A stretch of DNA of 64,000 bases. It comes from Myxococcales bacterium. GTDB taxonomy: Bacteria > Myxococcota_A > Polyangia > Haliangiales > Haliangiaceae. Below the pieces are notes generated by a model. The model was given only the letters and a program-made list of their open reading frames with translations, was not told the origin of the DNA and searched no databases. Shown in pieces: positions 1-10,778 of this stretch. Both the position numbers and the translations under genes were made by a program. The stretch's first letter is position 1. Each line of letters starts with the position of its first letter. The stretch lies in NCBI GenBank assembly GCA_016720595.1, contig JADKKI010000072.1:186001-250000 (forward strand), in the 5' to 3' direction.

Positions 1-1394
<1,394 letters not shown>

Positions 1395-1988
1395 CTAGAG
1401 CGCCTTCGGTGAAGGGGACAGCCGGTGACACGCGGCGAGCCCGCGGACCTCGGGAGGAGCCTCGGGCGCGGCAAGCAGCGCGGCGAGCAGCAGATCGTCG
1501 GTCCCGGTGATCACCCGGTCGCCGATCGCGATGCCGCCCGTGGGCAGCTTGTGAACCGAGCCGATCACGGCGTTGGCGCCGGAGATCAGGTCAGCTTTGT
1601 CCCCGACGATCGTCGTGCGAAACATCGCGACGCCCTCGGGGGAGTAGAGGCCGGTCTCGGCGGGCCGATCGATCGGGTAGATCCGCGCGATCATCTCGTC
1701 GTTCCGCTTGAGCGTGATGCCGTTGGTGGCCTCGCTGCCGCTCCACCGCACATCGCCCAGCTGCGCGACCAGCGGCTGCGTGCCAACGAGGAGCTCGATG
1801 CCATCGATCGTGGCGCGGCATGGGTGACCGGGGACCACGCGCGCGAGGACCTTGCCCTTGGCATCGCGAAGCTCGATCCCCGGCGCGGTCTCGGCCGGCG
1901 CGGAGCCCGCGGCCGACTGGCTCTGACAGCCGGCCGCGGCCGCAGCGACTGCGGCGACGAGGGCGAGCATCAGAGGACGGGGGGACAC
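1395..1988 (-). CDS. Putative lipoprotein, 197 aa
   Basis: The protein starts with a short signal peptide and a lipobox ending in AAGC (Cys21), so it should be a lipid-anchored envelope protein. I do not recognise the rest. Residues about 35-170 look like a compact beta-rich domain, with phrases such as [14 protein letters not shown] and [19 protein letters not shown] suggesting repeated strands that read out one attribute after another. The stop codon touches the typA start codon, so it is likely the first gene of a two-gene transcript. Its position before a translational GTPase gives no functional clue. It could equally be a periplasmic binding or scaffold domain. Confidence 0.7.
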   Translation of the reverse strand: MSPRPLMLALVAAVAAAAAGCQSQSAAGSAPAETAPGIELRDAKGKVLARVVPGHPCRATIDGIELLVGTQPLVAQLGDVRWSGSEATNGITLKRNDEMIARIYPIDRPAETGLYSPEGVAMFRTTIVGDKADLISGANAVIGSVHKLPTGGIAIGDRVITGTDDLLLAALLAAPEAPPEVRGLAACHRLSPSPKAL

Positions 1989-2074
1989 GGCGGCGGTTCA
2001 TAACAGGATGCGGGAGCGCCGGCAATGCCCTGTGATCTTCGCGATCGCCGTGGGCGTGTGCTACGTGCGAGGGG

Positions 2075-3547
2075 ATGGCGCCGGTGCGGCTGGCAATCGT
2101 CCTGTGCGTTGCCGCGGCGTGCGGCAAGAGCAGCGAATCTGCGCACCAAGCGCCTCAGAAGGACGATGCAGCCGTCGCCAAGGCCGTCCCGGCCCGGATC
2201 GACCTGCCGGCGCAACCCCTGGGACTCCCGAGCGTGGAGGACTACCAGTGGCGCAAGCGTGCGGGCCAAACCGCGTTCAAGACCGCCCGGAAGGCGGAGA
2301 GCCGAGGGGACTGGGCCGCCGTCGAGGCCGCATGTACCGAGGCGCTGCGCGCGGATCCCGGGCACCTCGACGCGGCCTGGCTGCTCGCCGCGGCGCTCGG
2401 CGAACAGGGCAAGGTCGCCGAGCTCGAACGGCCGCTCTCACTCGCGGTCGCCGGTGATTTCGGGAAGTGGGGCGCCGCCGCGCTCGAACTCCCGCAACTG
2501 CGTGCGTTCCTCGCGACGCCGATCGGGCTGGGATGGAAGCGTCGTGCGGAGGAGGATCGCGCGCGCTATCTCGAGGCGCTCTCCCGCGCCACGATCGTCG
2601 CGGGCGACGGCGAGCTCTACGCGTTCGATCCGAAGCTCGCGCGCTGGCACCGGCTGACCCGCACCGGTGGCGCGGTGGTCGGGGCGCTGGCTCCCGCGGG
2701 TGAGCGCGTCATCGCCTATGTCACGCGGCAGGGCCCCAAGGGCAAGCGCGAGCTCGCGATCGGCACGATCGATCTGGGCAAGGGCCGCACCGCGCGGACG
2801 CTGCCGCTCGGCACGCTCGGGCCGATCACCGTCGCGTACAGCGCGAAGGCGCCGTCCGGGTTCTACGTCGGGTCCGGCGCGCCGCGTCCATCGTGGCGCC
2901 TCGTCGGGAATCCGAAGCTCGAGCCGCTGCCGCCGAAGACCACCCGCCCGCCGGGGCGCCGGCTCGAGGTGCAGGGACGGAGCGCGCGCCTGCACGCGCT
3001 TCCGGTCCCCACGGTGATCGCGGACTGGGACGAGCAGGGGCTCGCGAGCGCGATGCGGATCGGATCGTCGAACAAGGTGGTCACGGTGCCGAGCCCGGGC
3101 CTCATCGATGGCAACACGGTCACCTGGTCTCCGGATCACAGCCACCTCGCGTTCATCGCCCAGCTGCAGCCCGAGGCGACGTGCACCCCGGGCACCGCGC
3201 GCGCGGCGGCGTACACGGCGGACGCCGCGACCGGCGTGGTGCAGCCGCTGCTGATCCCGACGATCCAGCCCGCGAAGATCGACACGGGCCTGAGCGTGGA
3301 GTGGATGACTGATCGCACGCTGGTGGTCGCGAGCGGTGATGGCGTCACGATCGCCGGCCTCGATGGTGGGGAGCGCACGCTCTTGCCGGGCGCCACCGAG
3401 CTCCTGACCCCACGTCCGCGCCCCCGCTGCACCCCAGCTCCGGACGACGATCCCGCCGACGACCCCGAGCCGCCCGAGGCGGCCCAGATCGGCACGGACG
3501 GGGTTGACGGTGGTGGAAGCGGTTCGACAATGGTCGGACCACCGTGA
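2075..3547 (+). CDS. Putative lipoprotein with TPR-like N-terminus and possible beta-propeller
   Basis: A 490-residue predicted lipoprotein. A short hydrophobic leader ends at Cys16 (VAAAC), with a GAGGGG stretch just before the ATG. Residues about 60-130 form two helix-turn-helix units with TPR-like spacing (SRGDWAAVEAACTEALRADP). The remainder is beta-rich and includes WSPDHSHLAFIAQ, a phrase typical of TolB/WD40-like propeller blades, so a six- or seven-bladed propeller is possible but not shown. The C-terminal 40 residues are rich in Pro, Asp and Glu and look disordered. It is divergently oriented from the typA pair. Function is unknown; a surface binding or scaffold role is an inference. 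Confidence 0.7.
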   Translation: MAPVRLAIVLCVAAACGKSSESAHQAPQKDDAAVAKAVPARIDLPAQPLGLPSVEDYQWRKRAGQTAFKTARKAESRGDWAAVEAACTEALRADPGHLDAAWLLAAALGEQGKVAELERPLSLAVAGDFGKWGAAALELPQLRAFLATPIGLGWKRRAEEDRARYLEALSRATIVAGDGELYAFDPKLARWHRLTRTGGAVVGALAPAGERVIAYVTRQGPKGKRELAIGTIDLGKGRTARTLPLGTLGPITVAYSAKAPSGFYVGSGAPRPSWRLVGNPKLEPLPPKTTRPPGRRLEVQGRSARLHALPVPTVIADWDEQGLASAMRIGSSNKVVTVPSPGLIDGNTVTWSPDHSHLAFIAQLQPEATCTPGTARAAAYTADAATGVVQPLLIPTIQPAKIDTGLSVEWMTDRTLVVASGDGVTIAGLDGGERTLLPGATELLTPRPRPRCTPAPDDDPADDPEPPEAAQIGTDGVDGGGSGSTMVGPP

Positions 3548-3609
3548 CTCCCGTCAGGGTTTCACCATCCACTAGCTGGTAAGCCTCGGTAATCGCTCGG
3601 GACTGCACC

Positions 3610-4032
3610 GTGGCATACGGGGTGCTCATCTCCCGGTTCGTGAAGCATCCCCGAGAGCTGCTGGCCGCCGGATTCGGTGGCGCCGTTGGTACTGGAGTCG
3701 ATGTCGCTGCGCTCGTCCTCATGGTCGGGCACGGCGTCTCGGTCCCGGTGGCGACGTTCCTGGCCGCCCTCGCGGGAGCCGCGACGAACTTCGTGTTGAA
3801 CAAGTACGTCGCCTTCCGCGATCACTCGCCCATCAACCTCCGTCAGCTCGCGCGCTTCGGCTTCGTTGCCGTGGCGGCCGCGCTGCTGATGGCGGGGGCG
3901 ATGAAGATCGTCGCGGTCAAACTCGGGGTCCCGGTGGTGCTCGCGAAGCTCGCCTGTGCGGCGGTCGTGTTCGCCATCTGGACCTATCCCGCGCAGCGAC
4001 GCCTGGTGTTCGCGCGCACGGCTACTGCCTGA
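3610..4032 (+). CDS. GtrA family membrane protein
   Basis: Small (140 aa) polytopic membrane protein with four hydrophobic segments (about residues 18-40, 45-65, 82-102 and 108-128). It contains the loop NFVLNKYVAFRD between helices 2 and 3, which matches the GtrA/DPMS family hallmark N-x(3)-N-[KR]-x-[WV]-x-F. Family members are thought to flip or hand over polyprenyl-phosphate-linked sugars. The start is a GTG at 3610. Only 23 bp separate it from a GT2 glycosyltransferase, the classical partner that makes the lipid-linked sugar, so the two probably form an operon acting on cell-envelope glycans. Confidence 0.88.
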   Translation: MAYGVLISRFVKHPRELLAAGFGGAVGTGVDVAALVLMVGHGVSVPVATFLAALAGAATNFVLNKYVAFRDHSPINLRQLARFGFVAVAAALLMAGAMKIVAVKLGVPVVLAKLACAAVVFAIWTYPAQRRLVFARTATA

Positions 4033-4055
4033 TCTCAATCGTCGAGGAGCAAGTC

Positions 4056-4820
4056 ATGTCCAATCTCGTCCCGTTCGTCGACCTCAGCGTGATCGTCCCC
4101 GCGTACAACGAGGAGCACCGGCTCCTGCCGACGCTCGAGCGCCTCCATGCGTTCCTCTCGGCACAGCCGCTGCGCTACGAGATCCTCGTCGTCGACGACG
4201 GCTCGAAGGACCGGACCTGCGAGGTCGTGGAGACCGCGATCCAGACGATCCCCAACCTGGCGCTCGTGCGGCAATCGCCGAACCGGGGCAAGGGAGCGGC
4301 GGTGCGCCGGGGCATGCTCGCGGCGCGCGGCCAGATCCGCGTGATGTGCGATGCCGACTGCTCGATGCCGCCGGAGCAGCTGCCGCGGCTGCTCGCGCCG
4401 ATCATCGCGTGCAAGGCCGAGATCGCGATCGGCTCGCGCTACGCCGAAGGTGCGAAGACGGACGTCAAGCAGCCGCGGTATCGCGTGCTGTGGAGCCGCC
4501 TGGCCAACAAGGTGATCCAGCGCTCGCTGGTGCCGGGCGTCCGCGACACCCAGTGCGGCTTCAAGGCGTTCACTGCCGAGTCGGCGCGGAACCTGTTCTC
4601 GAGCGCCACCATCGATGGCTGGGCGTTCGACCTCGAGATCCTGGCGCTCGCCCGCCGCCGCGGCTTCGCGATCGAGGAGGTCGGCGTCGAGTGGAAGGAC
4701 GACAACCGCTCGCGGGTGAATCCTCTCAAGGACATGTGGAAGGTCATCCGCGAGGCCCTGATCATCCGCCGGAACATCAAGCAGGGCGTCTACAACAAGA
4801 AGCTCCCGACCGCCGCCTGA
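4056..4820 (+). CDS. Family 2 glycosyltransferase, dolichyl/polyprenyl-phosphate glucosyltransferase-like
   Basis: A 254-residue GT-A fold enzyme. It has the N-terminal nucleotide-binding start LSVIVPAYNEEHRLLPTL, the motif VVDDGSKDRT, the segment NRGKGAAVRRGM and the metal-binding motif CDADCSMP (DAD as the DxD). QCGFKAF and WAFDLEIL follow, as in the ALG5/DPM1-like group that transfers glucose or mannose to a polyprenyl phosphate. There is no C-terminal membrane domain, which is supplied in trans by the GtrA protein just upstream. The product is expected at the cytoplasmic face of the inner membrane. Sugar specificity cannot be read from the sequence. The RNase P RNA gene begins about 18 bp after the stop. 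Confidence 0.9.
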   Translation: MSNLVPFVDLSVIVPAYNEEHRLLPTLERLHAFLSAQPLRYEILVVDDGSKDRTCEVVETAIQTIPNLALVRQSPNRGKGAAVRRGMLAARGQIRVMCDADCSMPPEQLPRLLAPIIACKAEIAIGSRYAEGAKTDVKQPRYRVLWSRLANKVIQRSLVPGVRDTQCGFKAFTAESARNLFSSATIDGWAFDLEILALARRRGFAIEEVGVEWKDDNRSRVNPLKDMWKVIREALIIRRNIKQGVYNKKLPTAA

Positions 4821-4838
4821 TCCGTGTTATTCGATGGC

Positions 4839-5221
<383 letters not shown>

Positions 5222-5243
5222 TTTTCTTCGTTCAGACCTCGTC

Positions 5244-6953
5244 TCAGTTCATCGCCAGCAGGCGCGCGACGTCGCGTGCCAGCGCGGCGGCCGCGTACGG
5301 CTTCTCGATCAGGGCAGCGCCCCTGGCGATCAGCGCCTGCGCCGCGACATCGTCTGCGTAGCCGGTGGCGATCAAGACCGGCACGTCGCCGAGCGCGCGT
5401 AACCGCTCGAAGCACTCCGGGCCGCCCATCACGGGCATGCCCATGTCGAGGATCACGAGACCTATCACCTGCGCGTTGGCTGCGAACACGGCAAGCGCCT
5501 CCTCGCCGTTCGTGGCCTCCAGCACCGTGAGGCCGCGGCGCTCGAGGATCCGGCGGGTGCCGTTGCGGACCAGTGGCTCGTCGTCGACCACGAGGACGGT
5601 GGCGCGCGAGGTCCGCGGCTCGATCGGAGGAGGTGCGGGCACGGCGGGGAGGGCGGTGGTCCGAGGCAGGTGGATCGTGAACGTGGATCCCGCGCCGACC
5701 GATGAGTCCACGGTGACCGCGCCGCCGTGCGCGGTGACCACGCCCCACACCATCGACAAGCCGAGACCGGTGCCCTTGCCGGGCGCCTTGGTGGTGAAGA
5801 ACGGCTCGAACACGCGCATCCGGGTGGTCTCGGTCATGCCGCAGCCGGTGTCCGTCACGACGAGTCGGACGTACGAGCCGGAAGCGAGGCCACGCGCGGT
5901 CGCCTCTTGCTCGGCGAGCTCGACGGCGGCGGAGGTCAGGGTCAGCGTCCCGATCCCGTTCATCGCATCGGCGGCGTTCAGCGCGAGGTTCATGATCAGC
6001 TGGGACAGCTGGTGCGGATCGGCCTCGATGCGCATGCCGCCGGCGCCGAGCGTGGTGACGATCTCGAGGGACTTGGGGAGCGTTCGCGACAGCAGCGGCA
6101 AGACCTCGCGGAGGGTGACATCGAGCTCGAGCACGGCCAGCCGATACTGGCCGCGCCGAGAGAACGCGAGGAGGCCACGCGTGAGCTCGGCGCCGCGCTC
6201 CGATTGCGCGACGATGTGCTCGAGATCGGTCCTCGCCGACGTGGTCTGCGGATCCGCCAGCTGGAGCTCGGCGAGGTTGCGGATCGAGGCGAGCACGTTG
6301 TTCATGTCGTGCGCGAGGCCCGCGGCGAGCGTGCCCGCGACCTCGAGGCGCTGTGCGTGCATCAGCTGCTCGGAGAGCGCGGCGCGATCGCGCTCGGAGC
6401 GGCGGAGCTCGGCGAGCTGCTGCTCGGCGCGCACGAGCGAGCCGAGCAGCAGCCGATGGAACAAGAACCCGACCAGCTGCGCACCACCGACCGCGAGGAT
6501 CGACATCGCCGCGGCGTCACCTGGATCGCGCAGCACCATCGGGATCCAGGCCACGTCGATCGTCAAGTAGGCGGCGATCACCCAGGTGGAGCGCAGGCTG
6601 ATCGCTGCGGCGACGATCTCGACGCTCAGCACCACGGTGAGCAGGGACCCCCGTACGAAGTACTCGGACAGCAGGGTACCCATCGTCGGTATGGCCCAGA
6701 TCAGGGCGAGTGCGATGTGTCCCCACCGTGGCGCCAACTTGCGTTGCGCGAGCGTCCACGCCAGCCACGCCGTGAGCGGGATCGCGATCGCGTTCCAGGC
6801 CACCACTGCCCCGGCGAGCGGAACTCCCGAAGGGCCACTGACGATGACGGCGAGGACCAGGCCGAACACCACATAAGGCGCGAGCACGCGCGCACGGTCG
6901 AGCGCGATCGGCGCCAACAGGTGGTCGTGGTCGTGGTTGGCGGCCGGAGGCAC
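5244..6953 (-). CDS. Membrane-bound hybrid sensor histidine kinase with C-terminal receiver
   Basis: A 569-residue signalling protein. The N-terminal 170 residues hold about five to six hydrophobic helices with no obvious large periplasmic domain. A short coiled coil (175-205) leads to the dimerisation/phosphoacceptor helix with His215 (AAGLAHDMNNVLASI). The ATPase domain has the N box around Asn326 (NLALNAADAM), DTGCGM at 368-373 and GTGLGLS at 394-400. After a Pro-rich linker, a receiver domain (450-569) has DDEP, the phosphoacceptor Asp503 (VILDMGMPVMGG) and Lys551. The HDMNN type resembles NtrB-like kinases. No response-regulator output gene is next to it, so phosphate probably stays in the internal receiver or passes to a distant partner. 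Confidence 0.95.
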   Translation of the reverse strand: MPPAANHDHDHLLAPIALDRARVLAPYVVFGLVLAVIVSGPSGVPLAGAVVAWNAIAIPLTAWLAWTLAQRKLAPRWGHIALALIWAIPTMGTLLSEYFVRGSLLTVVLSVEIVAAAISLRSTWVIAAYLTIDVAWIPMVLRDPGDAAAMSILAVGGAQLVGFLFHRLLLGSLVRAEQQLAELRRSERDRAALSEQLMHAQRLEVAGTLAAGLAHDMNNVLASIRNLAELQLADPQTTSARTDLEHIVAQSERGAELTRGLLAFSRRGQYRLAVLELDVTLREVLPLLSRTLPKSLEIVTTLGAGGMRIEADPHQLSQLIMNLALNAADAMNGIGTLTLTSAAVELAEQEATARGLASGSYVRLVVTDTGCGMTETTRMRVFEPFFTTKAPGKGTGLGLSMVWGVVTAHGGAVTVDSSVGAGSTFTIHLPRTTALPAVPAPPPIEPRTSRATVLVVDDEPLVRNGTRRILERRGLTVLEATNGEEALAVFAANAQVIGLVILDMGMPVMGGPECFERLRALGDVPVLIATGYADDVAAQALIARGAALIEKPYAAAALARDVARLLAMN

Positions 6954-7081
6954 AGGGTCGATCGGGCGAATCGACCACCCAGCCGCGGTGGAGAGGGGGC
7001 CGCGGCGCGCGCCGGTGGGGGCGTGTGGGGCCGGTGGGGCCGATGGGGCCAGCGAACCCGTGATACCGTGATCCCGGGGTC

Positions 7082-8413
7082 ATGGATCGGCGCTCTCCTG
7101 TCCACGAGATCGTGAACGCGTTGTGGAATGCCCTCCACGCGCTGGGCGCATCTGCCGAGACCGCCGACATCGAGCGCTGGGGCTTCTCCGTCCATGCCGC
7201 GCTGTCCGCTGCCGGGCGCGAGTTCCACAACCACGACCACGTGGTGGACCTGCTCACCGATGGTGATCCGCTCGAGGTGATCGCAGCGCTCTACCACGAC
7301 GCGGTCTACATCCAGGTCGATCAGGGGCCGCCGCGCTCGATGCGCGAGGAGCTCGCACCGCTCCTGGCGCAGACCACAGAGGGCTGGCGCATCTTGCCGG
7401 CCGCCGCCGCGGGCGTCTCCGGGGAGGTGCTCTCCGTGTTCGGTCGCCAGGTCGGCGACATCGTCACGCCGACCACCGGGCTCAACGAGTTCGCCTCGGC
7501 GCTGGTCGCTTCGGTGCAGCTCCAGGATGTGCTGTACCGCGAGCAGCGGATCGCGATCGCCGCCTGCATCGAGCAGACGATCCCGTTTCGCGAGGATCCC
7601 GTGACCGAGCTCCACAAGCGCCTGCGCTTGCTCGGGCTGGCGGGCGACGCGCTCGAGGAGACCGTGCGGCGCGCCGTGCGCGTCGGCAATCGCGATGTCG
7701 AGAACTTCTCCGACAACGATCCGGCGCGGTTCCTCGACAACACGTGGAAGCTCCTGCCCGAGAGCAACCCGGCCCTGCACTCGCCGATGGTCTACACGGT
7801 GCGTGACTATCGGATCGCGCTCCAGAAGATGGAGAGCTTCCTCGCGTGGCTGCCGGCCGAGCGCGTGTTCCACACCTGGGGCAGCGAGCCGAGCCCGCAG
7901 ATCCATGCGCGGCGCGTCGCCCGGACCACGGGCAACCTCGAGCTCGCCGTCCGCTACCTGCGCGCGAAGCTGTACTCGATCGGCCTCGTCGAGGCGATCG
8001 CGGAGATCACCGGCGGTGACGTGCCGCTCGACTACTTCATGGGCGGAGTGAAGAGCGGAAGTGCCGAGCGTCCGTCGATGAAGCGGATCGAGCAGTTCCT
8101 GCCGACGCTGTCGCACGCGCGCGATCTCGATCCGCCGCTGCACCGGCTGCTCGCCGAGGGCCGCGCCTCGGAATCGAGCTTCGATACCGGCCCGTCGCCA
8201 CTCGGCGCGTTCCTCCACGCCGTGGTCGGCGAGAGCGAAGTGATGAAGCAGGTCGAGTCCGCGAAGAAGTGGTGGGCGGGCGGCTCGGACGCCACCGCGT
8301 TCCTGCAGGCCCAACCGCCCAAGCCCGTCGCGGCGATCGCACGCGCGGCCGGGAACATCATCGAGACCCGCCGCGATCGCCTGTTCGCGCTCGCCGAGCG
8401 GCTGGAGCGCTGA
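7082..8413 (+). CDS. HD-domain protein (COG4339-like predicted phosphohydrolase)
   Basis: A 443-residue soluble protein. Its N-terminal 200 residues contain FHNHDHV (His49, His51, Asp52, His53) followed by ALYHDAVY (His72-Asp73). This is the arrangement seen in the predicted metal-dependent HD-superfamily phosphohydrolases of COG4339. The C-terminal half (about 230-443) is helical and not recognised; COG4339 proteins are usually only about 200 residues, so this is an extended form. The natural substrate is unknown. The next gene starts in a TGATG overlap with the stop codon, indicating translational coupling with a small lipoprotein. Confidence 0.75.
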   Translation: MDRRSPVHEIVNALWNALHALGASAETADIERWGFSVHAALSAAGREFHNHDHVVDLLTDGDPLEVIAALYHDAVYIQVDQGPPRSMREELAPLLAQTTEGWRILPAAAAGVSGEVLSVFGRQVGDIVTPTTGLNEFASALVASVQLQDVLYREQRIAIAACIEQTIPFREDPVTELHKRLRLLGLAGDALEETVRRAVRVGNRDVENFSDNDPARFLDNTWKLLPESNPALHSPMVYTVRDYRIALQKMESFLAWLPAERVFHTWGSEPSPQIHARRVARTTGNLELAVRYLRAKLYSIGLVEAIAEITGGDVPLDYFMGGVKSGSAERPSMKRIEQFLPTLSHARDLDPPLHRLLAEGRASESSFDTGPSPLGAFLHAVVGESEVMKQVESAKKWWAGGSDATAFLQAQPPKPVAAIARAAGNIIETRRDRLFALAERLER

Positions 8414-8943
8414 TGGTGAGAAGGATGTCGAGGAGGCTGGCGATGGCGGGCGCGGCGCTCGTGTCGCTGGTGTTCGCGGGCTGCGGCACCGACGACGTCG
8501 ATCTCACCGGCGCCTACGAGATCACGAGCAACGTCGCGTCCTCACCGTGCGGCGCCGATCAGCCGGTCGCCAATGGCCCGGCGTTCCTGGTGTTCCGCAA
8601 GGAGAAGTTCTTGAGCGCGGAGTACTTCGTGTTCGACCGGTGCGCCGATGCGGCGGGTACCGACTGCTCGAACACCGGGAGCCTGTTCTCCGGGCTGTTC
8701 GAGCCGATCGACGGCGGATGGCAGGGCGTGGCCACCTCGAGCTCTCACTCGGGGACGCGCTGCCTCCTCGGTTACAGCGACGAGACCGCGAAGCTCGCGG
8801 GGAGCGCCCTCGTGGTCGAGCACTCCGAGTACGTGTTCGATGGGGACCTCGCCGAAGCAGAGTGCACCACCGACGAGGCCGACCGCCGCGGGACGACGAT
8901 GGACTGCGACGAGCACGAGCGGATCGAAGCGACGCGGCGCTGA
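8413..8943 (+). CDS. Putative lipoprotein, 176 aa
   Basis: The ATG overlaps the stop of the HD-domain gene (TGATG), which decides the start over a longer upstream reading frame. A basic N-terminus and hydrophobic core end in the lipobox FAGC (Cys24). The mature part is rich in acidic residues and contains several cysteines (SSPCGADQ, DRCADAAGTDC, TRCLLGY, AECTTDEAD, MDCDEHE) that could form disulphides. The alternation of short strands suggests a small beta domain. I do not recognise the family. Coupling to the HD protein suggests co-expression rather than a shared reaction, since the two would be in different compartments. Confidence 0.68.
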   Translation: MVRRMSRRLAMAGAALVSLVFAGCGTDDVDLTGAYEITSNVASSPCGADQPVANGPAFLVFRKEKFLSAEYFVFDRCADAAGTDCSNTGSLFSGLFEPIDGGWQGVATSSSHSGTRCLLGYSDETAKLAGSALVVEHSEYVFDGDLAEAECTTDEADRRGTTMDCDEHERIEATRR

Positions 8944-8984
8944 GCAGCCGCCACCACCGCAACGGGATACCCGGGAAGGTCGCG

Positions 8985-9731
8985 CTACGCGGAGGGCTTG
9001 GGCTCTTCGGCCGGCGTCGCAGGCTCGAGCAGCTCCTTGCGGTACACGAGGCGAGCGCAGCGCGGGCAGGTCTCGATCGATTCCATGCGCGCGAGGATGT
9101 TGTTGAGCTGCGGGGGCAACGCCATGTGGCAGCCCTGGCACACACCCTTGATCACGGGCGCGACCGCGTAGCCCTTCTTCGACAGCAGCGTGTCGTAGAT
9201 CTTGAGCCACTGCTTGTCGACCTGCGCGCGTGCGGCATCGCGGGTGGCGGTGGCCTCGGCGAGCTGAGCCTTGAGGCCATCGAGCTGATCCTTCTGACCG
9301 GCCTCTGCGTTCTCGAGCTCGGTGCGGACGCCGCCGACATCCTTGTCGCGGGTCTCGAGCTGACCGGTCGATTCGGCGGACGCCGCCGAGACCTTCTTGA
9401 GCTCGGCCTCGCGGTCGCTGATCGACTTGCGCTTGTTCTCGACCTCGCGGGATGCGGCGCCGAACTCCTTGCTGTTCTTGGACGCCTGGAGCTTGTTCTG
9501 CGCGGCCTTCAGCGCCTCGCGCTCGCGATCGAGCTGGTCCTGCTGGCCCTTCCGCCAGGCGTCGGTCTCGGCGAGCTTTGCGCGCTCGGCATCGAGCATG
9601 GTCTGGAGCTTGGCGAGGTCGCGGCGGAGCGGGTCGAGCTTCGCCGGGAGCTGGTTCACCGCAGTCTCGAGCTCGCGAACTTTGACGTCGGAGGTCTGGA
9701 GCTGGAGGAGGAAAACGAGCTGTTCGCGCAA
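8985..9731 (-). CDS. Zn-ribbon coiled-coil protein (COG1579 / CT398-like)
   Basis: A 248-residue protein consisting of a long charged coiled coil (about 10-185, Leu/Ala heptads) followed by a C4 zinc ribbon made from GVCQGCHMALP and ETCPRCARL. This is the layout of the COG1579 family, predicted nucleic-acid-binding or adaptor proteins of unknown role. The segment NSKEFGAASREVENKRKSI between the helices is the conserved family turn. It converges with the lipoprotein gene at 8943 and has a tRNA gene 36 bp upstream on the same strand, so its transcript may begin at the tRNA promoter. Confidence 0.88.
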   Translation of the reverse strand: MREQLVFLLQLQTSDVKVRELETAVNQLPAKLDPLRRDLAKLQTMLDAERAKLAETDAWRKGQQDQLDREREALKAAQNKLQASKNSKEFGAASREVENKRKSISDREAELKKVSAASAESTGQLETRDKDVGGVRTELENAEAGQKDQLDGLKAQLAEATATRDAARAQVDKQWLKIYDTLLSKKGYAVAPVIKGVCQGCHMALPPQLNNILARMESIETCPRCARLVYRKELLEPATPAEEPKPSA

Positions 9732-9767
9732 GGGTAGATACCTTTCGTTCCGTTTTGCTTTTCAGTG

Positions 9768-9841
9768 TGGGCCCACCTGGATTTGAACCAGGGACCCACC
9801 GGTTATGAGCCGGCCGCTCTAACCGTCTGAGCTATGGGCCC
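9768..9841 (-). tRNA. tRNA with CAU anticodon (elongator Met or Ile2)
   Basis: A complete cloverleaf on the minus strand: a 7-bp acceptor stem GGGCCCA/TGGGCCC, D arm TAGCTCAGACGGTTAGAGC, anticodon stem GCCGG/CCGGT around the loop CTCATAA (anticodon CAT at 9805-9807), variable loop and T arm CCTGGTTCAAATCCAGG. The discriminator is A and CCA is not encoded. Base pair 1-72 is G-C, so it is not an initiator tRNA. Whether it is elongator Met or lysidine-modified Ile2 cannot be settled by eye. Confidence 0.95.
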
Positions 9842-9977
9842 GCGCCGACGGTGCCATCTGATGTGGAACACCGCACGGACAGCGACGCGCACACTACCAG
9901 GTTGCCAGGAAACGACAACAGTCCCCGGCAACTTGCCCGTCGCACCCGCGGCGCCGAGGGCTATACTCGTAAGCACG

Positions 9978-10763
9978 ATGAGCGCTGGCAATGTTGCACG
10001 GGTGGGTCTGCTCCTGGCTGCGGTGCTCGCCGCGGCGGGCTCGGCGACCTCTGGCTCGAACGACAACAAGACTGCGATGGGGCAGAACGGAGGGGCGCAG
10101 GCCCAGACGCCGCCCCCGCCGCAGCAGATGGAGGGCGCGCGCGCACTCGGACTGTGGCGGTCCACGTTCGGCGGCGTGAAGATCGAGGCCGACAACAGCA
10201 AGGGTGGTCTCAACACCGGCGCGGTTCAGGGCGTCTGGGTCTATCAGCGCTCCGGCCAGGAAGTGATCGGCTACTTCTCCGGGAACCTGCGCGGCAACGT
10301 GCTCGACTTCCGCTGGCAAGAGCCCAACAACCCGCCACTCACCGGCGCCGGCTACCTCGTGTTCGATCCCCAGGGCCGGCAGTACTCCGGCCGATGGTGG
10401 AGTGATCGCCGGGATCGGATCGGCGACTGGAACGGCTGGCGCCAGGCGCCGACGCAGGGCGGCGATCAGTACAACCCGCAGCAGCCGCAGCCTTACGGCG
10501 GTCAGGCGTACGGAAGCAATCCGTATGGCGGCGCCGCGTACGGCTATCAGCAGCCTCCGCCGCAGCAGCGTCCGCAGCCATACTATCCGCAGCAGCGTCC
10601 GCCGCAGCCGTACCAGCCGCAGCAGCCGCAGCAGCCGCAGCCGTACTATCCGCAGCAGCAGCGTCCGCAGCCGCGCCCGTACTACCCGCAGCAGCCGCCG
10701 CAGCAGCCACAGCCGCAGCCGTACTACCCGCAGCAGCCGCAACAGCCACCGCAGTCGTACTGA
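9978..10763 (+). CDS. Secreted protein with Pro/Gln/Tyr-rich repeat tail
   Basis: Starting at the ATG at 9978 gives 261 residues with a signal peptide (ARVGLLLAAVLAAAG). A globular beta-rich domain of about 110 residues follows, with GYFSGNLRGNVLDFRWQEP, GYLVFDPQGRQYSGRWW and IGDWNGWR; the Trp/Gly pattern suggests a small barrel. The last 90 residues are low-complexity Gln, Pro and Tyr with repeats of YYPQQ and PQQPQ. The longer reading frame beginning at 9834 would run through the tRNA promoter region and lacks a signal peptide, so it was not used. Function is unknown; such tails are often adhesive or act as wall-spanning linkers. Confidence 0.7.
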   Translation: MSAGNVARVGLLLAAVLAAAGSATSGSNDNKTAMGQNGGAQAQTPPPPQQMEGARALGLWRSTFGGVKIEADNSKGGLNTGAVQGVWVYQRSGQEVIGYFSGNLRGNVLDFRWQEPNNPPLTGAGYLVFDPQGRQYSGRWWSDRRDRIGDWNGWRQAPTQGGDQYNPQQPQPYGGQAYGSNPYGGAAYGYQQPPPQQRPQPYYPQQRPPQPYQPQQPQQPQPYYPQQQRPQPRPYYPQQPPQQPQPQPYYPQQPQQPPQSY

Positions 10764-10778
10764 TCGGTCGCGCGGGGC

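Noticed and set aside
9768..9841. Initiator tRNA-Met
   Set aside because: The first base pair of the acceptor stem is a normal G-C, whereas bacterial initiators have a mismatch at 1-72.
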